Source of the DNA: Palsa-504 sp963819785
Lineage (GTDB): Bacteria > Actinomycetota > Actinomycetes > Streptosporangiales > Streptosporangiaceae
Reading direction: 5' to 3'
Assembly: GCA_963819785.1 (NCBI GenBank)
Contig: CAWFXW010000022.1
Span: 186,001-250,000, forward strand
Length of the DNA stretch: 64,000 nt
The notes beneath the pieces were generated by a model. That model worked only from the letters and a program-made list of their open reading frames with translations, made no database searches and was not told where the DNA came from. Each line of letters opens with the position of its first letter. The first letter of the stretch is position 1. A program made the translations under genes and the position numbers. Positions 8,564 to 18,068 of this stretch are shown here, one piece after another.

Positions 8564-9478
8564 TCAGTTGAACCTGCCGCGGTCCTCGGTGTCGTCGAGG
8601 TCGATGGGGGATAGTCCGGTGTCGTCCAGGTCGGGGTAGGGATCGGGGTGCAGCCGGGCCCGGCGCCGGTCGTTGGACCACACGATCAGCTCAGCCACCT
8701 CCACCAGCGCCGCGCAGCCCCCGCCCAAGATCAGCATCGTGATCGGATCCGGGCTCGGATTGGCCATCCCGGCGACCAGGAACACCGCGAAGATCATCAC
8801 CCGGCGCCACTTGCGGAACCGCTGATGAGTCAAGATCCCGGCCAGGTTCAGCATCACGATCAGCAACGGCAGCTCGAACGCGATCCCGAACGCCAGCACC
8901 ATCGCCATCACGAAACTCATATACGTATCAACCGGCAGCAGGTTACCCACCCCGCCCGGCGTCAGCCCCAGCAGGTAATGCATCGACCGGCCCAGCGACC
9001 AGTACGCCAGCGTCACCCCCGCCAGGAACAACGGCACCGCCGTGCCCAGGAACACATACCCCCACTTCTTCTCCCGCGCGTACAGCCCCGGCGCCACAAA
9101 CGCCCACACCTGATACAGCCACACCGGCGACGACACGATCACCGCGACGATCAACGCCACCTTGATCCGCAGGTAAAACGGATCCAGCGGGCCATCCAGC
9201 GTCGGCTTGTTGATACCCAGCGTCGAGCACCCCGAATACCCCCGCACCACCGTCGCGCACAACGGCCGCTCGATCACCTTCCACACCGGATTGAAGAACA
9301 CGAACCCCACGACCATCCCCGCCGCCAGGGCCAGCGCCATCTTCACCACCCGGTTGCGCAACTCCCGGATATGATCCATCAGCGGCATCCGGCCCTCAGG
9401 ATCAGCCCGCCGCTGAGACCGCACGAAACGCTCACCCACGATCCGCGCACCCTGGACCGCACCAGGCAGTTTCGCCAT
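8564..9478 (-). CDS. tatC: Sec-independent protein translocase TatC
   Basis: This 304-aa polytopic protein has the TatC N-terminal signature MPLMDHIRELRNRV (about 31-44) that helps bind the twin-arginine signal, six membrane segments and a charged C-terminal tail. TatC is the substrate receptor of the Tat export machine, which moves folded proteins across the cytoplasmic membrane. It follows tatA by 36 bp and precedes helY by 30 bp on the same strand. Slightly longer than average because of the C-terminal Asp/Arg-rich tail. Confidence 0.96.
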   Translation of the reverse strand: MAKLPGAVQGARIVGERFVRSQRRADPEGRMPLMDHIRELRNRVVKMALALAAGMVVGFVFFNPVWKVIERPLCATVVRGYSGCSTLGINKPTLDGPLDPFYLRIKVALIVAVIVSSPVWLYQVWAFVAPGLYAREKKWGYVFLGTAVPLFLAGVTLAYWSLGRSMHYLLGLTPGGVGNLLPVDTYMSFVMAMVLAFGIAFELPLLIVMLNLAGILTHQRFRKWRRVMIFAVFLVAGMANPSPDPITMLILGGGCAALVEVAELIVWSNDRRRARLHPDPYPDLDDTGLSPIDLDDTEDRGRFN

Positions 9479-9514
9479 CGCCGCCTCCCGCCGCTAACTC
9501 CTCCGGGTCGGAGG

Positions 9515-9874
9515 TCAGGTCGGCTGCTGAGTCCGCTGCGCCTCGACCGGAGCCGGGTCCATCGCCGCGGCTCGCTGCAGGTCGCGGATCTGCTGCTGCA
9601 GCGCGTCAATCTGGGACTGCTGGTCCGCCGTCGGCGGCGCAGCGGTGAGCTCCGCCTGCGCGAATGCGGCGGCCGTTCCGTTCGAAGCCTGAGCCGAGTC
9701 GCCCGGCTCCGCGTCATCCTCGTGCAGGCCCCGCACTTCCTTCTTCAAGATGCGCATGGACTGACCCAGGGACTTCGCCGCGTACGGCAGCTTCTTCGAC
9801 CCGAACAGCACGATGATCACCACAGCCACGATCAAGATCTTCCACGGGCTGTCGAACAGGTCACCAAAGTTCAT
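9515..9874 (-). CDS. tatA: Sec-independent protein translocase TatA
   Basis: This 119-aa protein has one N-terminal membrane helix (about 11-24), the FG hinge (FGSKKLP) and an amphipathic helix (AAKSLGQSMRILKKEV), followed by an acidic and Gln-rich tail with a coiled-coil-like segment (QQSQIDALQQQIRDLQ). TatA oligomerises to form the export pore with TatC, encoded 36 bp downstream. No TatB is seen here, as in many actinobacteria where it is elsewhere. An AGGACG-like ribosome site precedes ATG 9874. Confidence 0.95.
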   Translation of the reverse strand: MNFGDLFDSPWKILIVAVVIIVLFGSKKLPYAAKSLGQSMRILKKEVRGLHEDDAEPGDSAQASNGTAAAFAQAELTAAPPTADQQSQIDALQQQIRDLQRAAAMDPAPVEAQRTQQPT

Positions 9875-9977
9875 TTGAGCGTCCTCTTTAGCACCAGAGA
9901 CGTCCTTGTTCGCCTGAGTCTACACGGCAGGCACGCGGCAGGCAGTTTCCGACGGCGGGCGGCAGGCAGCGGCCCGC

Positions 9978-10946
9978 CTACACGACGTAGTTGGCCAGGG
10001 CCGCGGTGGCCGCGTCCCTGACTTCGGCAACCAGGTCGGGCGGCGCGGTGACCCGGCCGTCCTCACCGAGCCGCAGCGCCAGCCGGCGTACCCACCCGGT
10101 ATCCGGGGTCCTGAGCACTACCCGGAGCCGCCCGTCGGGCAGGTCCGACACCGACTCGCACGGGTAGTACTCGGCCACCCAGCGCCCCGCGGCGGACAGC
10201 TCGAGCTCGACGTGCACGTCGTCGGGCGACGGCCGGAACAGCCCTTGGTCCACGTCGACGGGCGTGGCCTCGGGCGGCGGCGCGGACAGCTGGTCGAGCA
10301 CGGTCAGCGCGAGCACCCGGTCCAGCCGGAACAGCCGCATCCCCTCGGCGCGCAGGCACCAGCCCTCCAGGTAGGGCCGTCCCTCCACCACGTGCAACCG
10401 CATCGGGTCCACGTCGCGTTCGGTCGCTTCGTCCCGGCCGGGTACGTAGTAGCGCAGGTGGATCCGCCGTCGGGCGGCGATGGCGGCACCGATCTGGGCG
10501 GCCAGGCCGTCGGTTCCGTCGCCCTGCAGGTCGACCTGAACCGCGAGCTGGGCGCTGGCAGAGGCGGCTTCCCCGGCCGCGGCTTCCAGCTTGGCGATCA
10601 GCCTGGACATGGCCGAACGGTCCTCCAGGCCCGGCAGCTCGGCCAGCATCCGCAGCGCGACGAGCAGCGCACTCGCCTCGTCTACCGCGAGCCGGAGCGG
10701 ACGGCCCATGGACTCGGCCTGGCTGACCATGATCTCACCGCCCTCGTAGGACAGGTCGATCGGGCAGTAGGGATCGGGCGCGCGCAGCTCGACGCACCAC
10801 AGCAGGTTCAGGTCGTCGACCAGCTCGCGTTCGCTCACCCCGAAGTCCGCGGCGGTCTCGGCCAGGCCGACCACCTTCCTGCTGACCACGTACGGCACCA
10901 GGGCCAGCAGCCGCTGCAGTCGCTCCGTGGAGGTCACTGCACTCAC
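9978..10946 (-). CDS. pafC: WYL-domain regulator PafC
   Basis: This 322-aa protein has an N-terminal helix-turn-helix (ERLQRLLALVPYV, ADFGVSERELVDDLNLLW), a central WYL domain (RRIHLRYYVPGRDEATERDVDPMRLHVVEGRPYLEGWC) and a C-terminal WCX domain. Its start overlaps the pafB stop by 4 bp. In mycobacteria PafB and PafC form a DNA-damage-responsive activator that binds ssDNA through WYL. Position after pafB and before tatA is the conserved order, so the assignment is firm. Confidence 0.93.
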   Translation of the reverse strand: MSAVTSTERLQRLLALVPYVVSRKVVGLAETAADFGVSERELVDDLNLLWCVELRAPDPYCPIDLSYEGGEIMVSQAESMGRPLRLAVDEASALLVALRMLAELPGLEDRSAMSRLIAKLEAAAGEAASASAQLAVQVDLQGDGTDGLAAQIGAAIAARRRIHLRYYVPGRDEATERDVDPMRLHVVEGRPYLEGWCLRAEGMRLFRLDRVLALTVLDQLSAPPPEATPVDVDQGLFRPSPDDVHVELELSAAGRWVAEYYPCESVSDLPDGRLRVVLRTPDTGWVRRLALRLGEDGRVTAPPDLVAEVRDAATAALANYVV

Positions 10947-11908
10947 GCGAGCACCCCCTTCAGCCGGGCGATGACGGCTTCGCGCAGGTCGGGCGGGTCG
11001 AGGATCACCACGTCCGGGCCGAACGAGGCGGCGTAGTCAGCGAACCATCCCACGTCCGCGAAGCGGATCGTGACCAGGTCCCAGCCCGACGTGCCGGTCT
11101 CGTCCGCGCGCACAGAGACCGCGTGCTGGCGCAGGCCGACGCCGGCCCCGGACCGGACCCGCAGGACCGCCGGGTGCTCGCGCGCAGGCGCCGAGTCCCG
11201 GTCCCGGACCAGCTCGCGCACTTCGACGTCGTCCGGCACGGTCACGCTGCCGGGCGGCCCGCAGAACTTCACGGGTCCGGCGATCCGGCCCAGCCGGAAC
11301 ACCCGGGTCGCGTCGCGGCCGCGATCCCGGCCCGCCACGTACCAGCGGCCGTGCCGGTTCACCACGCCCCACGGCTCGAGTTCGCGGCGCTGGGGTTCGC
11401 TCCGGCCCGCCGCGCGGTAGCTGAACGTCACCGGGCGACGGTCCCTGACCGCTTCCCACAGCGGGCCGAAGGCCGGCTCCGGGGTGCCGAGCCGCGGCTC
11501 GATGGCCTGCCGGGCGGGCTGCTCGTCCGCGGCATCCATGCCGGCCGCCCGCAGCTTCATCAGCGCACCCGCGGCCGCGCCGGCCAGCTCGGCCCGCTGC
11601 CAGACCCGGGCGGCCAGGCCGAGCACCGCCGCCTCGTCCGCCTCGAGCCGCAGTTCGGGCAGTTCGTAGGCCTGCTGCCGGATCCGGTAGCCGGGATCGT
11701 CGTCGAACGGGTGGTTGAGGCCGGTCTCCAGCGGCACGCCGAGGTCGCGGAGGTCCTCCTTGTCCCGCTCGAACATTCGCTTGAACAGCTCGTCCTGCTC
11801 CGGGTACCCGGGTACCGCCTGGCGGATCTGATCCGCGCTCAGGTAGCGATTGGTCGACAGGAGACACACGACAAGGCCGAGCAGGCGCTCGGTCTTGCGC
11901 TTCGACAT
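10943..11908 (-). CDS. pafB: WYL-domain regulator PafB
   Basis: This 321-aa protein starts MSKRKTERLLGLVVCLLSTN with a winged-helix region (YLSADQIRQAVPGY, FKRMFERDKEDLRDLGVPLE), a WYL domain (RRPVTFSYRAAGRSEPQRRELEPWGVVNRHGRWYV) and a C-terminal extension. It is the first gene of pafB-pafC and overlaps pafC by 4 bp (ATGA), so the two are co-translated. Together they activate DNA-repair genes in mycobacteria; the name reflects linkage to the proteasome ligase rather than a role in proteolysis. Confidence 0.93.
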   Translation of the reverse strand: MSKRKTERLLGLVVCLLSTNRYLSADQIRQAVPGYPEQDELFKRMFERDKEDLRDLGVPLETGLNHPFDDDPGYRIRQQAYELPELRLEADEAAVLGLAARVWQRAELAGAAAGALMKLRAAGMDAADEQPARQAIEPRLGTPEPAFGPLWEAVRDRRPVTFSYRAAGRSEPQRRELEPWGVVNRHGRWYVAGRDRGRDATRVFRLGRIAGPVKFCGPPGSVTVPDDVEVRELVRDRDSAPAREHPAVLRVRSGAGVGLRQHAVSVRADETGTSGWDLVTIRFADVGWFADYAASFGPDVVILDPPDLREAVIARLKGVLA

Positions 11909-11989
11909 GGGCCCTCCAAACCCCCTGCGGATGGCTTCAGGCTATTGTCTCCCACCCAGTGCTGTGCTGCTCGCTTATAGAGTTCCGGC

Positions 11990-13096
11990 GTGATCACGTG
12001 GCGGAACGGCACGGTCAGCGGGACGCGGCGGGAGTGGCGCGGTGCGGTCGAACTCGACGTGTCAGTGGACGGAACGCCGGTGCGGGCGCTCGCGTACCCG
12101 GCTCTGACCGGGCTCCCCCAGGCCGGCGACCGGGTCCTGCTGAACACCACGGCGCTCGACCTTGGCCTCGGAACCGGCGGCTACGCCCTGGTGGTGGCGA
12201 TTCCCGACCGCCTGCCGCCCGATCCCGGGCCCGGCGGCCACCTGGTCAAGGCCCGCTATACCCCGTTGCAGGCCACCGTGGCCGGCGCCGACGAGCCGGG
12301 CTCGGCGTACCACGACCTGCTCCGCGACGCGGACGACATCGCCGGGATGCCGGTAGTGGTGGCCGACCTGCACTCGGCTCTCCCGGCCGTGCTGGCCGGT
12401 GTCTTCGATGATGCGGAACGGGCCGGCGATGACAGCGGTCCGCCCCGGGTGGTCTACGTGATGCAGGACGGCGGCGCCCTGCCGGCCTGGTTCTCCCGGA
12501 CCTGTGCGGCACTCAGGGACGCGGGCTGGCTGGCGGCGACCATCACGACCGGGCAGGCGTTCGGCGGGGACCTGGAGACGGTGACGGTGCATACCGGGCT
12601 GCTCGCCGCCCGGCACGCGGTCAAGGCCGATATCGCCGTGGTGGCCCAGGGCCCGGGCAACCTCGGGACCGGGACCCGCTGGGGGTTTTCCGGGGTGGCG
12701 GCGGGCGAGGCGGTCAACGCCGTCGCCGCGCTGGGCGGACGTCCGGTGGCCTGCCTGCGGGTCAGCGAGGCCGATCCGCGCGAGCGCCACCGGGGTATCT
12801 CGCACCACAGCCTGACCGCCTACGGCCGGGTGGCGCTGGCCCGGGCGGACGTGGTGGTCCCGGGCCTGCCCGGCCCGTTCGGCGCCCGGGTCGCGGCCGA
12901 GGCCGCCGAACTGGGCGGCCGGCACGCGGTCGTCACCGTGCCCGTGGACGGCCTGGAGGCGGCGCTGCGGGCCAGCCCGGCCCGGCTGTCCACGATGGGC
13001 CGGGGGCTAGCGGACGACCTGGCGTACTTCCTCGCGGCAGCGGCGGCTGGCCGTCACGCCAGCCGCCTGCTGCGCGGAGATCCGGAAGCGGACTAG
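11990..13096 (+). CDS. DUF3866 family protein
   Basis: This 368-aa soluble protein is transcribed divergently from pafB and convergently to the FKBP gene. The N-terminal part is beta-rich (MITWRNGTVSGTRREW, RVLLNTTALDLGLGTGGYAL) and the rest alternates Gly-rich loops with helices (VVAQGPGNLGTGTRWGFSG, RHRGISHHSLTAYGRVAL). This is the DUF3866 family that travels with the paf locus in actinomycetes; no function is known. Its TAG stop (13094-13096) shares the CTAG tetramer with the stop of the convergent FKBP gene. Confidence 0.85.
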   Translation: MITWRNGTVSGTRREWRGAVELDVSVDGTPVRALAYPALTGLPQAGDRVLLNTTALDLGLGTGGYALVVAIPDRLPPDPGPGGHLVKARYTPLQATVAGADEPGSAYHDLLRDADDIAGMPVVVADLHSALPAVLAGVFDDAERAGDDSGPPRVVYVMQDGGALPAWFSRTCAALRDAGWLAATITTGQAFGGDLETVTVHTGLLAARHAVKADIAVVAQGPGNLGTGTRWGFSGVAAGEAVNAVAALGGRPVACLRVSEADPRERHRGISHHSLTAYGRVALARADVVVPGLPGPFGARVAAEAAELGGRHAVVTVPVDGLEAALRASPARLSTMGRGLADDLAYFLAAAAAGRHASRLLRGDPEAD

Positions 13097-14079
13097 GTGG
13101 TGGGCTTGAACGCGTCGATGATGTCGACCACGAACACCAGCGTGTCGGTGGCGGTGATGCCGGCCTGAGACGCCCCGGTGCTCCCGTAGGCGTCCTTCGG
13201 CGGGATGACGAGCATGACCCGGCTACCCACGGTCTGGCCGGCCAGGCCGGTGTCCCAACCCGGGATCACCTGCTCCGGCGACGCGCCGATGACGAATCCG
13301 AACGGGGAACCGGAGGTCCAGGAGGAGTCGAAGACCTTCTTGGTCCGCCAGATGTAGCCGGTGTACTGGGCGATGATGAACTGGCCCTTGGCGACCTTCT
13401 GGCCGCTGCCCTTGATCAGCGTCTTGGTGACCAGGGCGGAAGGCGGGTTGTTGGCCGGGATCGTGATCGTCGGCGAGGCGCCCGCGTGGGCCGTCACCGA
13501 CGGCAAGGTGCCGCCACCCGCGGACTCCTGGGCGCCGGACGCGGACGCGGTGTCAGCGTACGACTTGAGCAGGTCGATGACGAAGACCAGCGTGGTAGTG
13601 CCCTTGATGCCGAGCTGGGAGTTCCCCGACGTGCCGTAGCCCTCCGCGGGCGGGATCACAGCCAGGACCCGGCTGCCGACCTTCTGGCCGATCAGCGCGG
13701 TCTCCAGGCCGGGCAGCATCGTGCCGCCGATCACCGTCGGGTTCTGGGTGAACGTGTTCGCCTTCAAGGCGGAGGTCTTCCCGTCCCAGAAGTACAGGAC
13801 GAAGTCCGCCGCCATGGCGTCCGCCTTGGTCACCGTGGTGCCGGTGCCCTGGATCACCGTCTTGACGGTGAGCTTGTTGTTCGCGTCGAGCTTGGGGATC
13901 TTGACCGTCGGCGTGGCGCCGAACGATCCGCCCACCGTCACTGACGAGTTCGCGTTTGAGTTGCTGGTGGCGGCGCTCGAACTCGAGCTCGCGGAGCTGG
14001 CCGGCTTTGCCGACCCGCAGCCGGCGATGACCAGGCAAGCCAGCAGGGGGATAACGGTGATCGCTAGAAGGCGTCGCAT
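13093..14079 (-). CDS. Lipoprotein with two FKBP-type peptidyl-prolyl isomerase domains
   Basis: The start at ATG 14079 is chosen because GAGG lies 6 bases upstream; a TTG 12 bases earlier is also possible. The 328-aa product has a lipoprotein signal peptide with lipobox LVIAGC (Cys21), a Ser/Ala/Asn-rich linker, then two FKBP domains: one around 80-170 (VIPPAEGYGTSGN, TTLVFVIDLL) and one around 225-325 (VFDSSWTSGSPFGFVIG, LVIPPKDAYGSTG, DTLVFVVDII). It should be anchored outside the membrane and assist folding of exported proteins. The second domain keeps more of the usual aromatic pocket residues. Confidence 0.92.
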   Translation of the reverse strand: MRRLLAITVIPLLACLVIAGCGSAKPASSASSSSSAATSNSNANSSVTVGGSFGATPTVKIPKLDANNKLTVKTVIQGTGTTVTKADAMAADFVLYFWDGKTSALKANTFTQNPTVIGGTMLPGLETALIGQKVGSRVLAVIPPAEGYGTSGNSQLGIKGTTTLVFVIDLLKSYADTASASGAQESAGGGTLPSVTAHAGASPTITIPANNPPSALVTKTLIKGSGQKVAKGQFIIAQYTGYIWRTKKVFDSSWTSGSPFGFVIGASPEQVIPGWDTGLAGQTVGSRVMLVIPPKDAYGSTGASQAGITATDTLVFVVDIIDAFKPTT

Positions 14080-14142
14080 GAAAAACCTCAATGGTGGTGG
14101 ACGTCAGGCGCAGTCACTCTACTGGGTCCGTCCGCCTCCGGG

Positions 14143-15501
14143 TCACATACCCGCTATGAGCTTTTCGACCCGCTCGTCCACGGAGCGGAACGGGTCCTTG
14201 CACAGGACCGTGCGCTGCGCCTGGTCGTTCAGCTTCAGGTGCACCCAGTCGACGGTGAAGTCGCGCCGCTTCTCCTGCGCCCGGCGGATGAACTCACCGC
14301 GCAGCTTGGCCCTGGTGGTCTGCGGTGGCACCGACTTGGCCTCGAAGATGTCGATGTCGCGCGCGGCCCGCTCCACCGCCCCGGCCCGCTGCAGCAGGTA
14401 GTAAAGGCCGCGGCCGCGGTGCACGTCGTGGTAGGCCAGATCGAGCTGGGCCACCCGCGGCGAGGACAGCGGCAGGTCGTGACGGGCCCGGTACCGCTCG
14501 ATCAGCTGATACTTGGTCACCCAGTCGATCTCCCGGGCGATCAAGTCCAGGTTCCCGGTCTCGATCGCGCCGAGCGCCCGCTCCCACATGTCCAGGACGC
14601 GCTTGCTCACCGGATCCGCGCCGTTCTTGTCGGTGAAATCCTTGGCCCTGGTCAGGTACTCGTACTGGATGTCGAGGGCGCCGAGTTCGCGGCCGTTGGC
14701 CAGCCGCACCCGGCTGCGGCCGGTCATGTCGTGGCTGACCTCGCGGATCGCCCGGATGGCGTTGTCCAGGGTTAGGTCTCGCATGATCGCGCCGGCCTCG
14801 ATCATCCGCAGCACCAGGTCGGTGGACCCGACCTTGAGCAGCGTGGTCGTCTCGCTCATGTTCGAGTCGCCCACGATCACATGCAGCCGCCGGAACCGCT
14901 CGGCATCAGCATGCGGCTCATCACGGGTGTTGATGATCGGCCGCGACCGGGTCGTCGCCGACGACACGCTCTCCCAGATGTGCTCGGCCCGCTGGCTCAC
15001 GCAGTACACCGCCCCGCGCGGCGTCTGCAGCACCTTGCCCGCACCGCAGATCACCTGCCGGGTGACCAGGAACGGGATGAGGATGTCGGCCAGCCTGCCG
15101 AACTCGCCGTGCCTTCCCACCAGGTAGTTCTCGTGGCAGCCGTAGGAGTTGCCGGCCGAGTCGGTGTTGTTCTTGAACAGGTAGATGTCCCCGGCGATGC
15201 CCTCCTCGCGCAGCCGCCGGTCGGCGTCGACCAGCAGCCCCTCCAAGATCCGCTCGCCCGCCTTGTCGTGCGCGACCAGGTCCAGGACGCTGTCGCATTC
15301 GGGCGTCGCGTACTCGGGGTGGCTGCCTACGTCGAGGTAGAGCCGCGCTCCGTTCCTGAGGAAGACGTTGCTGCTGCGGCCCCAAGACACCACGCGCCGG
15401 AACAGGTACCGCGCCACCTCGTCGGGCGACAGCCGCCGCTGCCCGCGGAAGGTGCACGTGACGCCGTACTCGTTCTCAACCCCGAAGATTCGCCGATCCA
15501 C
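14143..15501 (-). CDS. pafA: Pup--protein ligase PafA
   Basis: The 452-aa length equals that of M. tuberculosis PafA. The N-terminal GVENEYGVTC (7-16) provides the metal-binding glutamates, LYLDVGSHPEYATPEC holds the conserved catalytic Asp57, and the glutamine-synthetase-like fold motifs KNNTDSAGNSYGCHENYL and HVIVGDSNMSE are present. PafA ligates the prokaryotic ubiquitin-like protein Pup to substrate lysines for proteasomal degradation. Unusually, the gene directly upstream is not prcA but a divergent methyltransferase at the edge of a glycan island; pup, prcA, prcB, dop and mpa are not in the window. Confidence 0.96.
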   Translation of the reverse strand: MDRRIFGVENEYGVTCTFRGQRRLSPDEVARYLFRRVVSWGRSSNVFLRNGARLYLDVGSHPEYATPECDSVLDLVAHDKAGERILEGLLVDADRRLREEGIAGDIYLFKNNTDSAGNSYGCHENYLVGRHGEFGRLADILIPFLVTRQVICGAGKVLQTPRGAVYCVSQRAEHIWESVSSATTRSRPIINTRDEPHADAERFRRLHVIVGDSNMSETTTLLKVGSTDLVLRMIEAGAIMRDLTLDNAIRAIREVSHDMTGRSRVRLANGRELGALDIQYEYLTRAKDFTDKNGADPVSKRVLDMWERALGAIETGNLDLIAREIDWVTKYQLIERYRARHDLPLSSPRVAQLDLAYHDVHRGRGLYYLLQRAGAVERAARDIDIFEAKSVPPQTTRAKLRGEFIRRAQEKRRDFTVDWVHLKLNDQAQRTVLCKDPFRSVDERVEKLIAGM

Positions 15502-15604
15502 ACGCCAAGGCTACGTCCCGTTGTCCCCTGACGACAGCATCCCGGCGTGTTGCCCCGGCCGCGGCATCGGGCTTATAGGATCGGCAAGGGCAATATGAAG
15601 ACAC

Positions 15605-15620
15605 GAGGCACAGGTGCCTC
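15605..15620 (+). promoter_or_regulatory. Perfect 7-bp inverted repeat in the pafA/methyltransferase gap
   Basis: GAGGCAC and GTGCCTC are separated by two bases, about 93 bp upstream of the methyltransferase start. In DNA it could be an operator; in RNA a small hairpin in the leader. Confidence 0.3.
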
Positions 15621-15712
15621 CTGACGGCGCCCGGCGCAAGCCCGGCAATGCACCGGCCCGTTAAAGTCCCTGATCTTGGTGTGTAGACCGGTTCTGGGCC
15701 GGCAATAGGAAA

Positions 15713-16399
15713 GTGACGATGAGGATGGGGATCGACTACCAGCGCCTGTACGAGTATCGCTTCCGCGACGTCGATCAGGCGAGCCGCCAGGCGGTCTGGC
15801 AAGAAATCGCCGCCTATATATACGGCCAGATGGGAGCGCCGAAGAAGGTGCTCGACCCCGCCGCGGGCCGCTGTGAGTTCATCAACGCGGTCCCGGCAGC
15901 GGAGCGATGGGCGGTGGACACCGTCGATCACAACGAATTCCGTCACTCTGACATCAAAGTGATAATCGCCGACATTCTGGACGCCGATCTTCCCGCGGAC
16001 TATTTCGACGGTGTCTTCGTCTCCAACTTCCTCGAGCACCTGCCCAGCCAGGACGCGGTCGGCACGGTGCTCGCCAAGCTCCGCGAGTCGATGGAACCCG
16101 GCGGGACGCTGGCCGTCCTCGGGCCGAACTTCAGGTACTGCGCGAACGAGTATTTCGACTGTGCCGACCACACGCTCGCGCTGACCCACGTGGCGGTGGT
16201 CGAGCATCTGTACGCGGCCGGCTTCAAGGTCACCGCCGTGATCCCCCGGTTCCTGCCCTACTCCTTCCGCAGCCGGATCCCCGCTTCTCCGGCGCTGGCC
16301 CGGATCTACCTTCGAGTTCCCGCGCTCTGGCGGGTCCTGGGCAAGCAGTTCCTGGTGCTGGGGGTCAAAGAGCGGGAGGTCAAGGAGCGGGAGAACTGA
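15713..16399 (+). CDS. Class I SAM-dependent methyltransferase
   Basis: This 228-aa protein has motif I VLDPAAGRCEFINAVP (about 44-59), motif II acidic VDTVDHNEF, a post-motif segment ADYFDGVFVSNFLEHL and motif III MEPGGTLAVLGPNFRY. It resembles methyltransferases of surface-sugar clusters. It opens the glycan island and its last 20 bp overlap the 3' end of the convergent family-A gene. A membrane-adjacent role on a lipid-linked sugar is possible (hydrophobic C-terminal third: FLPYSFRSRIP, ALWRVLGKQFLVLGV), but the substrate is unknown. Confidence 0.82.
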   Translation: MTMRMGIDYQRLYEYRFRDVDQASRQAVWQEIAAYIYGQMGAPKKVLDPAAGRCEFINAVPAAERWAVDTVDHNEFRHSDIKVIIADILDADLPADYFDGVFVSNFLEHLPSQDAVGTVLAKLRESMEPGGTLAVLGPNFRYCANEYFDCADHTLALTHVAVVEHLYAAGFKVTAVIPRFLPYSFRSRIPASPALARIYLRVPALWRVLGKQFLVLGVKEREVKEREN

Positions 16400-18068
16400 G
16401 CAGGTTCTGGTCCCAGACCAGCACGGTGTACGGCCCGACATGGTAGGTGCGGGCGGGCGGACCTAGCGCGGCCAGCGCCGAGGCGCTGGGTTTCCAGTGG
16501 CTGAAGTAGTCGGTCCCGTTCTCGGTGACCAGGAAGGTCGCGCGCTGCGAGGCCGGGTCGTACCAAGCGCCCTTCGTTTCCCACAGGTATGGCCGCAGCG
16601 AGGACTGGACGGCCCGGATCGTGACCGCCCCGTCGCTGCCGACGGTGACGATGCTCGACATCCAGTACCCGGAGATCCCGTTGGTCAGGTGGTGCTCGGC
16701 CAGGAACGTGGCCAGCTGGGCGTTGGCCGGCGGGACCGGCGGCTGGGCGGCACCGTACCCGAGGCTGGCCAGGTAGCCGGCCGCCAGCGCGGCCGCCAGC
16801 CCGGCGCGCCAGTGGGCGCCGCGGAGCCAGTCGGCCATCCCGGGTTCGCCCTCGCGCACGCTGGTGGCCAGCGTCCGGCCAGCCAGCACCGCGCCGAAGG
16901 GCAGCAGCACCGCGAACTCCCGCGCGTTCAGGTCGGTCGCGTTGGCCAGGGTGCTCGGTATGTAGACCAGGACGTTGAGGACCATGGCCACCAGCAGGAC
17001 CTGGCTGATCAGGTCGGGCCAGCTGAAGAACCGCCGGGCCACCCGGCAGATGGCCCAGGCGACCAGCGCCACGCCGGCCAGGTGGAGCAGGGCGAAGGCC
17101 AGCTCGGGCGCCGGTCCCTGCGGCTTGGCGCCGAACAGCGCGAGCAGCCCCTCCCCGGTCACCCACGCGTGATGGGCCCAGGTGTTCACCGGGGCCAGGT
17201 GGTAGCCCAGCGGGTGCAGGAGGAACCCGCCGCTGGCCGATAGCAGCCGGTTCACCAGGTCGGCCAGGCCGTAGGCCAGGATCGCCGCGGTAGCCAGGGA
17301 CACCTCGTACCAGCTCGCCTGCAGAGCCGCACCGCGGTCCGGCGGGCGGGCGGACCGGACGGCGCGCAGGACGCGCAGCGCACAGACCGCGGCCAGGGGG
17401 ACAACCCCGATAACGAGCACGAGCGGATCGGCGACGAGCACCCAGGTCAGCAGCAGGCCGACGGCGACGGGGACGTACCAGTGCGGCCGGGCCGCGGCCC
17501 GGTCGATGAGCAGCCAGGTCAGCATCAGCGGGACGGCGGTGCCGATGTGGCCGACGGACAGCAGCAGGACGAAGACCCCCACCCCGAGCTGCGGCGCGAC
17601 CATGAGCCCGCCGGTCAGGGCCATCCGCGGCCACGCGGCGCGGCCACCGGCCCGGTCCCCTGGCCCGCGGGCCAGCAGGACGGCGAGGAGCACGGCCAGC
17701 GTGTAGGTCATCGCCGCGGCGATGTGCGCGGTGTCGGCGTGCAGACCGAGCAGGCCCTCGAGCAGCGCGTACTGCGGCAGCTCGGTCGGGTAGAACGAGA
17801 CATCGGACAGGTACCAGCCGTGCAGCAGCACGTTGCCGTGCAGCATGTCCCATGACATCAGCAGGATGTTCGCCGAGTCGGAGTTCTCGGTGTAGGTGCG
17901 GGACAGCCGCACGTAGGCGATGAACAGCAGCGCGATGCCGAGGACGACCGCCACCGCGGCCAGCAGCCGACGGCGCGTGAGGGCCGGGGCCGCGAGCTGC
18001 CCCGCGTCCGCGGGGCGGGAAGGCGCGGCGGATGTCTCCGGCGTTCCGCTTCTCGGCACGGCAGCCAT
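16380..18068 (-). CDS. Family A polytopic membrane protein (GT-C-like), paralogue A1
   Basis: This 562-aa protein starts at ATG 18068 (a GTG precedes it). It has one N-terminal membrane helix (about 33-53), a long extracytoplasmic loop with the signature ENSDSANILLMSWDMLHGN and SFYPTELPQYALLE, then about nine further helices and a soluble C-terminal domain of about 120 residues (GISGYWMSS, WETKGAWYD, YTVLVWDQNLL). An acidic residue in the first outer loop and many helices are typical of GT-C glycosyltransferases, but no standard GT-C family is recognised. Three paralogues lie within 12 kb. The nearest is A4 (27662-29371); both sit divergently beside a family-B gene. Confidence 0.75.
   Translation of the reverse strand: MAAVPRSGTPETSAAPSRPADAGQLAAPALTRRRLLAAVAVVLGIALLFIAYVRLSRTYTENSDSANILLMSWDMLHGNVLLHGWYLSDVSFYPTELPQYALLEGLLGLHADTAHIAAAMTYTLAVLLAVLLARGPGDRAGGRAAWPRMALTGGLMVAPQLGVGVFVLLLSVGHIGTAVPLMLTWLLIDRAAARPHWYVPVAVGLLLTWVLVADPLVLVIGVVPLAAVCALRVLRAVRSARPPDRGAALQASWYEVSLATAAILAYGLADLVNRLLSASGGFLLHPLGYHLAPVNTWAHHAWVTGEGLLALFGAKPQGPAPELAFALLHLAGVALVAWAICRVARRFFSWPDLISQVLLVAMVLNVLVYIPSTLANATDLNAREFAVLLPFGAVLAGRTLATSVREGEPGMADWLRGAHWRAGLAAALAAGYLASLGYGAAQPPVPPANAQLATFLAEHHLTNGISGYWMSSIVTVGSDGAVTIRAVQSSLRPYLWETKGAWYDPASQRATFLVTENGTDYFSHWKPSASALAALGPPARTYHVGPYTVLVWDQNLLSSPAP

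Noticed and set aside
13093..13096. Overlapping convergent stop codons sharing CTAG
   Set aside because: Compact but ordinary in dense actinobacterial genomes; noted, not counted as a finding.
15541..15712. Possible tRNA or riboswitch upstream of the methyltransferase
   Set aside because: Only a 7-bp hairpin was found; no cloverleaf or conserved riboswitch core could be drawn.
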